Assembly: GCA_024697705.1 (NCBI GenBank)
Contig: JAILFF010000074.1
Span: forward strand, 1-21,309
From: Ruminococcus sp.
GTDB lineage: Bacteria > Bacillota > Clostridia > Oscillospirales > Ruminococcaceae
Reading direction: 5' to 3'
Length of the DNA stretch: 21,309 bases
Below the pieces are notes generated by a model. It was given only the letters and a program-made list of their open reading frames with translations, had not been told where the DNA came from and searched no databases. The translations under genes were made by a program, and so were the position numbers. The first letter of the stretch is position 1, and each line of letters opens with the position of its first letter. Positions 1-6,298 of the stretch are shown here, in pieces.

Positions 1-1
1 C

Positions 2-31
2 TAGTGTATTGACACAATGACATTTACATAA
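2..31 (+). repeat. IS630 left terminal inverted repeat
   Basis: The first 19 bases (2-20, TAGTGTATTGACACAATGA) are a perfect inverted match to 1252-1270. The match runs on to 31 with mismatches at 21 and 29. The first two bases are the TA target site. Confidence 0.92.
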
Positions 32-47
32 ATGAATCTTTGTCACC

Positions 48-668
48 CTAAAGTTCAGGATAAAGGGAAATGAGCTTTACCCTTGCATCCTTTGTCCGGA
101 AGTGCCAATTCACCTTTGCATGTTTTTCGTTTCTTTCTTTCTCCCAAGCAGCAAGCTCTGAAGTCAGCTTTTCGATGCTGTCAATCCTCCGATTCAAGCA
201 TTGTCGCGTCATGACATTGAGTTCGATCTCTGCTATATCCAGCCAGCTGCCATGCTTCGGGGTATAGTGAATTTCCAGTTTTTTGATGATCCGCCGTGCT
301 TCCTCCGGCTTATATTTTTTATACAGAGAAGATGGCTTGTGAGTATTGAGATTATCCATGACTAAAATGATCTTTTCAGCCTCGGGATACATCTCATCAA
401 CAAGGTATTTTATTTCCTCAGCCCAGTCAACAGCAGTTCGATGCTCACGGACGCTTACATGGTGCTTGCCGCCAAGAGGTTCTACGAATGCGAAAATACT
501 GCAAGTTCCATTTCTGACGTATTCCGAATCGACCTTCTTGTTATCTCCGGGGCGCATTGCCCAAGATTCTCTTGCTTCTCCAAGTAACTGATAAGGCTTC
601 TCGTCCATACAGACGACCGGAATTGACGGATCATACGGCATTTCATAAACATCGAGAACATCTTCCAT
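48..668 (-). CDS. IS630 transposase, catalytic DDE frame (orfB)
   Basis: 206 residues from the first ATG, but the same frame is open upstream to about 763 and family-like sequence begins at the A-run (739-746). It is therefore most likely the downstream half of a frameshifted fusion, not a separately started protein. The catalytic triad is visible: first Asp in VVCMDEKPYQLL, second Asp in ILVMDNLNTHKPS, and Glu in HGSWLDIAEIELN. This is the canonical order of the IS630 DD(34)E domain, which cuts and joins DNA at TA sites. No good ribosome binding site precedes the ATG at 668, again favouring translation through orfA. It stops at 48, 17 bp inside the left repeat. Confidence 0.87.
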   Translation of the reverse strand: MEDVLDVYEMPYDPSIPVVCMDEKPYQLLGEARESWAMRPGDNKKVDSEYVRNGTCSIFAFVEPLGGKHHVSVREHRTAVDWAEEIKYLVDEMYPEAEKIILVMDNLNTHKPSSLYKKYKPEEARRIIKKLEIHYTPKHGSWLDIAEIELNVMTRQCLNRRIDSIEKLTSELAAWEKERNEKHAKVNWHFRTKDARVKLISLYPEL

Positions 669-691
669 AGCTGCGATAAACTCCGGATCGC

Positions 692-1183
692 CTACGTTTG
701 GGAGGCACCAGTAGTCACTTCTGTGAGGTTTAAGTCGATTTTTTTTAAGGTTCTCCGAATCGCTTCACGGCTGATCGGTTCGTCAAGTATAACTTTCATT
801 TCATCTTCGAGCAGCCGGATAGTCCATCTGCTGTGTCCTTCCGGTGCCGGGCTGCACGCGATCTCAATAAGACGTGCTTCAGTACGACCATCTACCTTTC
901 GGCGCGCCTGATCTGAGTTAACACTCCGCTTTAGCGTTAGCACAGAGTCCAAGCCCTCTGTACAGAATTGCTGAACCGTATTAACCACTGTTTTTTGTGT
1001 TACTCCGTGTTTTTTAGCGCAGTCTTTCTGTATTATGGACGGTGAATGATTTATGTCCATATCAAGAAGTATATTACAGCGATTCTTTATGGTTGCAGAA
1101 GTATTCTTCCTCTTAGCTTTCTTTTGAATTCGTTCCACTTCCTCGTCTGTAAGACGGACAACATATTTCCTTGGTTTTGCCAT
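692..1183 (-). CDS. IS630 transposase, N-terminal frame (orfA)
   Basis: 163-residue frame starting at ATG 1183, preceded by a strong AGGAGG ribosome binding site. It begins MAKPRKYVVRLT and holds the helix-turn-helix DNA-binding part of an IS630 transposase, which recognises the element ends. It has no DDE residues; those are in the next frame. Near its end the minus strand reads TTAAAAAAAATC, with eight A at 746-739. A -1 slip there moves ribosomes into the orfB frame, which continues with typical IS630 sequence (WCLPN..DPEFIAAMEDV). The last ~17 residues of this frame (to the TAG at 694-692) do not resemble the family, which supports a slip at the A-run. The fused product would be about 375 residues. 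A disabling indel instead of programmed slippage cannot be excluded. Confidence 0.85.
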   Translation of the reverse strand: MAKPRKYVVRLTDEEVERIQKKAKRKNTSATIKNRCNILLDMDINHSPSIIQKDCAKKHGVTQKTVVNTVQQFCTEGLDSVLTLKRSVNSDQARRKVDGRTEARLIEIACSPAPEGHSRWTIRLLEDEMKVILDEPISREAIRRTLKKIDLNLTEVTTGASQT

Positions 1184-1220
1184 AGGTATCGCCTCCTAAA
1201 GTCGAAATCAGAGTGCCTAT

Positions 1221-1249
1221 ATTATATCACAGAATTTGATTTGTGTAAA
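1221..1249 (-). promoter_or_regulatory. Transposase promoter
   Basis: Read on the minus strand: TTTACA (1249-1244), a 17-bp spacer, then a perfect TATAAT (1226-1221). It lies about 40 bp upstream of the first transposase frame and partly inside the right inverted repeat. Confidence 0.7.
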
Positions 1250-1270
1250 TATCATTGTGTCAATACACTA
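1241..1270 (-). repeat. IS630 right terminal inverted repeat
   Basis: Reverse complement of the left repeat at 28 of 30 positions. The transposase promoter -35 box lies inside this repeat, so transposition and expression signals overlap. Confidence 0.92.
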
Positions 1271-1585
1271 CTATTCGTGCGAATATGAAAAGACGTGGAG
1301 ATCGTTTCTCCGTTTGAAATACAGAGAATAATACGAGTCTAAAGTTCACAGTGATTCGGTATAAGAAGCTTTTTTGAAGCCTACATGGATTCGGCTGATG
1401 TAATAATACCGTTCATCGCATTGTGATATTTACGTGATATAAGTATTACAAATATTTCATGTTCGATTTAATCTTATTTAAGGTACATACGATATAATTA
1501 AATCATAAGATAAAACGCGGCAGATGATCGCCGAAAAAACTTCTTTTAAATTCCGAACTTCACTTTTTTCATAATAAACCCTTCT
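1271..1585. other. Non-coding spacer between IS and exporter terminators
   Basis: About 315 bp of AT-rich DNA without a supportable gene. A TATAAT-like box lies near 1490-1500 but no convincing -35 partner or downstream gene was found. It may be relic sequence next to the IS insertion. Confidence 0.6.
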
Positions 1586-1630
1586 AAATCAAAAGCTCCC
1601 CCGTATTACTCACAGGGGAGCTTTTGATTT
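1586..1630. terminator. Bidirectional terminator hairpin
   Basis: A 16-bp perfect stem: AAATCAAAAGCTCCCC (1586-1601) pairs with GGGGAGCTTTTGATTT (1615-1630). The A-rich and T-rich stem ends give a U-tract in both directions. It would backstop the exporter operon terminator and block read-in from the IS side. Confidence 0.75.
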
Positions 1631-1663
1631 TCCGCAAATATCACCATCACGATCATTACAGCG

Positions 1664-1700
1664 AAAAAACAGCACCGTACATCTTTTCGATGTATGGTGC
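1664..1700 (-). terminator. Rho-independent terminator of the exporter operon
   Basis: On the minus strand a 12-bp stem (1700-1689 with 1683-1672, one G-T pair) and a 5-nt loop are followed by a six-T run at 1669-1664. It starts about 20 bp past the ATPase stop codon. Confidence 0.85.
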
Positions 1701-1720
1701 CGTTTAAGCTTTGAATGGAT

Positions 1721-2398
1721 TTACTGATACATCTCGCCGTCAACGATACGTACAGTTCGCTGAGCCCAGCCCGCGACGTTCATATCATGCGTTATCATAA
1801 CGATGGTATTGCCCATTTCGTGCAGCTTGGTGAACAGCTTAAGCACCTCGATACCGCTGCTTTGGTCGAGCGCTCCCGTCGGTTCGTCGGCTAAAAGCAG
1901 GGAAGGCTTGCTGCAAAGCGCTCTCGCAATGGCTACTCTCTGACGCTGACCTCCCGAAAGCTCCGAAGGTTTGTGGTCGAGCCTCTCGGAAAGACCTAAC
2001 ATCTCGACGGTTTCGAGACATTCCTTTTCGGCTGTCTTTCTGTCCTTGCCGCGCATCAGCAGCGGCATGATGATGTTCTGCATAACCGTGTAGGTGGGTA
2101 TCAGATGATAATTCTGAAAGATAAAGCCGATCTCCTTGTTGCGAATCTTGGTCAGCCGGCGCTCCTTGGTGCTGTGTATCGGCGTGCCGTTGAGCTCGTA
2201 GGTGCCGCTGTCTAAGGTGTCCATGCAGCCGATGATGTTCATGAGTGTCGATTTGCCCGAACCCGATGGTCCCAGTATCGCGGTAAATTCGCCCTTGTTC
2301 ACCTCAAAGTCTATGCCTTTCAGCACGTTCAGTGTTTCGCTGCCCATTTTGTAGCTTTTACGAACCTGTTTCATTGAGATTATCCGTTCCGTACCCAT
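1721..2398 (-). CDS. ABC transporter ATP-binding protein, MacB/LolD type
   Basis: 225 residues, the usual length for the MacB/LolD/FtsE ATPase family. It hydrolyses ATP in the cytoplasm to drive the MacB-like permease encoded two genes upstream. Visible motifs in order: Walker A GPSGSGKST (about 43-51), the Q-loop in GFIFQNYHL, the signature LSGGQRQRVAIARAL, Walker B LLLADEPTGALD, and the H-loop MITHD. The start at 2398 has a GAGGTAGG ribosome binding site that overlaps the end of the lipoprotein gene, 10 bp away, so the two are likely co-translated. It is the last gene of the five-gene operon and is followed by a terminator. The exported substrate cannot be told from this protein. Confidence 0.95.
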   Translation of the reverse strand: MGTERIISMKQVRKSYKMGSETLNVLKGIDFEVNKGEFTAILGPSGSGKSTLMNIIGCMDTLDSGTYELNGTPIHSTKERRLTKIRNKEIGFIFQNYHLIPTYTVMQNIIMPLLMRGKDRKTAEKECLETVEMLGLSERLDHKPSELSGGQRQRVAIARALCSKPSLLLADEPTGALDQSSGIEVLKLFTKLHEMGNTIVMITHDMNVAGWAQRTVRIVDGEMYQ

Positions 2399-2408
2399 AA
2401 AACCTACC

Positions 2409-3248
2409 TCAATTCTCTAAGATCCAGACTTCCGTAACGACATTGCTGCCGTCGTCGTTCTTCTCGATGCTGCACTTTATCAAATCTCCCGCGCTGAGAG
2501 CGTCGAAATCGGTCTTCACGCCGAGACTTGTCGTTACAGTCACGCCGACGGGTATCCTCAGTTCTTCCTGTTCGCCGGTCAGAGTGTATTTGCTGCCGCC
2601 GCTCTTACCGCCGAAGCTCTTTGACTTACCGCTGCCCGATTTGCCCGAGCCTTCTTCGCCTGTACTGCTGTCGGCACTGTCTCCGTCTTCCGATTTGGGC
2701 GGACGTGCGGGTCTTTCACCGTTAAGTTTGCTCGGGTCAAAGCCATCGGGCATTTCGCCGTCCTCGAACTTCGGGAAGCTTCTTGATTTCTTCTCGCTGC
2801 CGCTTTCGGTTGTGCCTGCACCGTCACCGTCGGAGCCTTCGCCGCTTTCTCCGTCTTCCGATTTGGGCGGACGTGCGGGTCTTTCACCGTCGAATTTACT
2901 CGGGTCGAAGCCTTCGGGCATTTCGCCTTCAAATTTGCTCGGGTCAAAGCCTTCGGGCATTTCGCCTTTATCGGGTCTTGAAAAGTCCCTTGACTTCTTG
3001 GCGTCCGAGCCTTCGCCCGCATTTTCTTCGGATTTGTCGGCGCTTTCTTCCGTTTCCGAGCCGTCTGTGCTTTCTTCTTTGTAATCGGCTAAAAGCAGCA
3101 CAATATCGTTGCCCGATACCGAATCGATCTTTCCGTAGAGGTACTCGGTGTTTGCGGCACTTGCAGCCTCAGCGGTCTGTCCGCAGGCGGAAAGTGAAGC
3201 CAGTACGGCAGCTGCGACAGCCGCCGCTATAATATTTTTCATTTTCAT
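2409..3248 (-). CDS. Acidic repeat lipoprotein of the exporter operon
   Basis: 279 residues with a lipoprotein signal: a short basic start, a hydrophobic stretch and lipobox LSAC (Cys22), so it is probably anchored on the outer face of the membrane. After a small beta-rich start (YLYGKIDSVSGNDIVLLL) comes a long Asp/Glu/Ser/Pro-rich linker (about 50-215). The linker carries three copies of a motif close to GEMPEGFDPSKF and two copies of GERPARPPKSEDG. A final ~50 residues (LTGEQEELRIPVGVTV onward) look like a small beta fold, perhaps continuous with the N-terminal strand region. An AGGAG precedes the start. It lies between permease and ATPase genes, so it probably works with the exporter. I do not recognise a named family; an extracytoplasmic partner or metal/substrate-binding accessory is possible. 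Confidence 0.85.
   Translation of the reverse strand: MKMKNIIAAAVAAAVLASLSACGQTAEAASAANTEYLYGKIDSVSGNDIVLLLADYKEESTDGSETEESADKSEENAGEGSDAKKSRDFSRPDKGEMPEGFDPSKFEGEMPEGFDPSKFDGERPARPPKSEDGESGEGSDGDGAGTTESGSEKKSRSFPKFEDGEMPDGFDPSKLNGERPARPPKSEDGDSADSSTGEEGSGKSGSGKSKSFGGKSGGSKYTLTGEQEELRIPVGVTVTTSLGVKTDFDALSAGDLIKCSIEKNDDGSNVVTEVWILEN
2680..2722 (-). repeat. 43-bp direct repeat in the lipoprotein gene, copy 1
   Basis: Identical over 43 bp to 2848-2890, 168 bp (56 codons) away. It encodes the GERPARPPKSEDG region. Identity at silent positions points to a recent in-frame duplication or gene conversion. Confidence 0.85.
2848..2890 (-). repeat. 43-bp direct repeat in the lipoprotein gene, copy 2
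   Basis: Second copy of the 43-bp repeat. The offset is a multiple of three, so unequal recombination between copies would lengthen or shorten the linker in frame. Confidence 0.85.
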
Positions 3249-3272
3249 TCCTTATCTCTCCTGTCACTAAAA

Positions 3273-4739
3273 TTATTCACCCGAAAGCGCTTCTACGGGA
3301 ACGAGCTTCGACGCTTTCCATGCGGGATAAAAACCGAATACCGTGCCTGTCACCAGCGAGAACACAAGCGCTATCACAGCACCCGCTGCCGACATTTCCA
3401 TGCGGATATTAAAGCTCGTCAGCACGGGGCTGACCATAAAGCTTACCAGCACTCCGAGTACTCCGCCTATCAGGCTGATGCAGCAAGCCTCCATCATGAA
3501 CTCAAGCAGTATGTCTTTTCTTGAGCCTCCGATCGCTTTGAGTATGCCTATCTCCTGAGTGCGCTCCTTGACGGAAACGAACAGCACGTTCATTATGCCG
3601 ATACCGCCGATGATGAAAACTATCGAAGCCATCGCAACGAGCATCAGTGTAAGAGTTTCGTTTGACTTGTTTGCCGCTTCCATCTTGCTGCCCGCGTCGG
3701 AGATCGTGAACTCCGCGTTGGGATAGCTTGCCGCGAGAGCGGTCTTTACATTTTCGGTAACGACCGTGATGTTGTCAACGTCTTCGGCTATCACGGTTAT
3801 TACGGGGCTGATGTCGCTGCCCGTGAGGTACTTTATTCCCGTCGCGTAAGGGATAAATATCGCTTCGTCGGCGCTTATGCCCGATTCGACTGTGCCCTGT
3901 TCCGCAAGAACGCCGCAGACATTGTACGGACGGTCGTCGATGTAAACAAGGCTGTCATAGGCGTCTTCCGCGCTGCCGAAGATCTGTTTTGCCGCGTTGT
4001 AGCCGAGTACGCAGATCTTGGATTTGTTATCGTTGTCCGCGTCGGAGATATAGTCGCCGATCATCAGCGAAAGCTTGCTTATTTCCGCGTAGTTTGAGAG
4101 CGTGCCCGCGATCGTGTAGGATTCGGTGTCCTCGATATTTCCGCCGTAGATGTTCTGCTTGGTCGTATAGGTTATCGTCGCTTCGCTGAGTCCGGGTACG
4201 GAAGCGGTTATGTCGTCCATATCGTCAGCCGAAAGCGTTATATTTTCGGTATTCTTGGCGCCGCTGTTTCCGCCGAAAAATCCTCCGAACATACTGCCGA
4301 AATCGGGGAACCCGCTGCCGCCGCTTCTTGACGAACCGCCCGACGATCTGCTGCTTCTGCCCGATGCTCCTGCCGAGCCCGAAGACATATTCGCCGCGAA
4401 ATCGGGTCTGCTGCCGCCGCCCGCAGGGGTGAAGTTTTCTCCGCCGGGGAAGCTCGGTCTTTCGCCGTTATTTGAAGCTCCGGGAAATCCGCCCGAGCCG
4501 CCGCCGAACGAAAATCCCGCGCTGCCGCTGCTTTCCGACTGCTCGTAGCTGATGTCGAGAGCGCCCGCGTTCAGATTGCGGAACTGCTCGGCTACGTCAG
4601 CCTTGCCGCCGCGCCCTATCGCGATAACGCAGACTATGGTAGCCGCTCCGACGATAATTCCTATCGAGGTCAGGAATACCTTGAATTTGTTTTGTATCAG
4701 GTTGAGCCTGACAAGATGAAGTATCTCGGAAAAAAGCAT
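3273..4739 (-). CDS. MacB-like ABC transporter permease
   Basis: 488 residues. It begins with the MacB/FtsX layout: a cytoplasmic start, transmembrane segment 1 (about 21-41, VFLTSIGIIVGAATIVCVIA), a large extracytoplasmic domain, then three C-terminal membrane segments (about 365-390, 415-440, 455-475) including the family-typical KERTQEIGILKAIGGSR loop. Together with the ATPase it should form a mechanotransmission-type exporter rather than a classical channel. Between TM1 and the periplasmic-core-like domain there is an unusual Gly/Ser/Phe/Pro-rich insert (about 70-165, with GERPSFPGG, GSRPDF and GGFFGG) not expected in MacB. The start has an AAAGGAG site and lies 4 bp after the adaptor stop. 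Confidence in the family is high; the substrate is unknown. Confidence 0.92.
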   Translation of the reverse strand: MLFSEILHLVRLNLIQNKFKVFLTSIGIIVGAATIVCVIAIGRGGKADVAEQFRNLNAGALDISYEQSESSGSAGFSFGGGSGGFPGASNNGERPSFPGGENFTPAGGGSRPDFAANMSSGSAGASGRSSRSSGGSSRSGGSGFPDFGSMFGGFFGGNSGAKNTENITLSADDMDDITASVPGLSEATITYTTKQNIYGGNIEDTESYTIAGTLSNYAEISKLSLMIGDYISDADNDNKSKICVLGYNAAKQIFGSAEDAYDSLVYIDDRPYNVCGVLAEQGTVESGISADEAIFIPYATGIKYLTGSDISPVITVIAEDVDNITVVTENVKTALAASYPNAEFTISDAGSKMEAANKSNETLTLMLVAMASIVFIIGGIGIMNVLFVSVKERTQEIGILKAIGGSRKDILLEFMMEACCISLIGGVLGVLVSFMVSPVLTSFNIRMEMSAAGAVIALVFSLVTGTVFGFYPAWKASKLVPVEALSGE

Positions 4740-4743
4740 ATTA

Positions 4744-6297
4744 TCATGACTCCTTTCCCTTTATGAGCAGCGTATCGCCTTCGGAAACGCCCTTGATCTC
4801 GGCTATGATGCCGTTCGAGAAGCCTACCTCGACGCTGATCTTTTCTTCGCTGCCGTCGTCTGCTTTCCTCAGCACATAGCTTTCCTTTCCTTCGGTTTTG
4901 ACTGCCTTGTTTGAAACGTAAAGAACGTCCTTTACCTGCTTGGTTATGAAGGTCACGTTCGCGGTCATGCCCGAGAGAAGCGTTTCGGGAGTGGTCGTTA
5001 TAACAACGGTGACGGGGTAGCTCACGGTATTTGAGCTGCCGCTCGTTGAAGACGAGCCTATCGAGGAAACATATCCTTCAAAAATATCATCGGGATACGA
5101 AAGGAAATCCACCTCGACCGTATCGTCGATATGCACCGCCGAAATATCGTCCTCCGTAACGTTTACGGTAACGGTGATGCTTTCCGCGTCGGCGTAGCTT
5201 GCGATAGCGGTGTCTGCCGAGAGCGTGTCGCCCGACGAGTAACCAACGCTTGTGATAACGCCCGTGTATTCGGCGCGGATCGTGCCGTCGGCGATATACT
5301 CTTCAAATGCTTCGAGGTCTGCCTGCGCCGAATCGACAGCGTCCTGTGCTTCCTCCGAAGCGGTGCCGACGTCGTTTACCGATACGTCGTAAAGATCCTG
5401 CGCGTTGTCGTAGTACATTACCGCTTCGTCGTATGTCTGCTTGGCGGAAAGCTCCTCAGCCGCCCGCGAATTGAGTGCGGAAGTCAGCTGCAACTGCAAG
5501 CTTTCAAGCTGAGTGTTTAACTGAGTCAGCTGCTTTTCGTCTTCCTCGTCACATTCGGAGATCTCGGTCTGAACTTCGTAGATCTGCGTGTAAAGCTCAT
5601 TGATATTCCGAGCTATCTCGTTCATTGCGGTGTCGTAGACCGTCTTCGCGTTTTTTCCTTCGGTGATGCGGGTGTCGTATTCAAACTGTGCGGAGAGCTT
5701 GGTCTCCTGCTCATCTATCTGTGCCTGCGTGAGTGCGAGCTTTGCGTCCTCGACAGCCTTAGTCAGCTCGGAACGCGCTTCGTCGATGCTTTCCTGCGTT
5801 ATCGTCATGATAACGTCGCCCTTTTTGACCGACTGTCCTTCGGTTATTTTCACCTCGTCAATGACAAGCTGAACCGCGGAGGATTCCGACTGCGTTGAAA
5901 CGCTTGTCGAACCCATGCCGCCCGAACTGCCGCCGCTTTTGCCCGAAGACATACCGCCCATGCTCATTCCCATGCCGCCCATTCCGGGCATACCGCCGCC
6001 CATTCCCGCAGCAGCGTTTCCGCCGCCCGAGCCGCTTCCCGAAGAGCTTTTGCCGCTTTCGACGGAAGCCGATATCCCCGTGGAGGTAAGGCTGAGATCG
6101 TAGGTCTGTTCAAGCGATTCTATGCTTACCGCCGCGCTTTCGGTAACGCCTGCGGTAACGTTTCCCTTTGATACGCTGACTTCCTTTACTATTGAAGCAG
6201 CACTGCTTTTTATTTCCGAGCCGGTATACGTTTTATAGCCGTAATAGGAGCCTCCCGCGATCAAAAGCGCCACAGCTCCCGCAATGATCCTCTTCAT
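4744..6297 (-). CDS. HlyD/MacA-family membrane fusion protein with Gly/Met-rich insert
   Basis: 517 residues from ATG 6297, chosen because it follows the previous stop by one base and has an AGGAAG site. A longer reading from 6345 would overlap the upstream gene. It has an N-terminal membrane anchor (about 4-22), a split lipoyl-like domain (first half near 142-168, VKITEGQSVKKGDVIMTI; second half near IRAEYTGVITSVGYSSGDTL), a coiled-coil hairpin between them (about 170-335), then beta-barrel and membrane-proximal domains (VNVTEDDISAVHIDDTVEV onward). This is the MacA-type adaptor order. Residues about 84-130 are a Gly/Ser/Met-rich insert (MGGGMPGMGGMGMSMGGM) placed before the lipoyl half. In a monoderm the protein would act on the cell surface with the permease. 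Confidence 0.92.
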   Translation of the reverse strand: MKRIIAGAVALLIAGGSYYGYKTYTGSEIKSSAASIVKEVSVSKGNVTAGVTESAAVSIESLEQTYDLSLTSTGISASVESGKSSSGSGSGGGNAAAGMGGGMPGMGGMGMSMGGMSSGKSGGSSGGMGSTSVSTQSESSAVQLVIDEVKITEGQSVKKGDVIMTITQESIDEARSELTKAVEDAKLALTQAQIDEQETKLSAQFEYDTRITEGKNAKTVYDTAMNEIARNINELYTQIYEVQTEISECDEEDEKQLTQLNTQLESLQLQLTSALNSRAAEELSAKQTYDEAVMYYDNAQDLYDVSVNDVGTASEEAQDAVDSAQADLEAFEEYIADGTIRAEYTGVITSVGYSSGDTLSADTAIASYADAESITVTVNVTEDDISAVHIDDTVEVDFLSYPDDIFEGYVSSIGSSSTSGSSNTVSYPVTVVITTTPETLLSGMTANVTFITKQVKDVLYVSNKAVKTEGKESYVLRKADDGSEEKISVEVGFSNGIIAEIKGVSEGDTLLIKGKES

Positions 6298-6298
6298 A

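Larger units (their letters stand above)
4..1268 (-). mobile_element. Complete IS630-family insertion sequence
   Basis: A 1.27-kb element bounded by 30-bp inverted repeats (2-31 and 1241-1270, 28 of 30 matching) and encoding an IS630-type DDE transposase in two frames on the minus strand. TA dinucleotides at 2-3 and 1269-1270 fit the TA target duplication expected of the IS630/Tc1/mariner group. Both ends, both frames and an internal promoter are intact, so it may be active. It lies beyond the terminators of the exporter operon and interrupts no recognisable gene in view. Confidence 0.9.
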
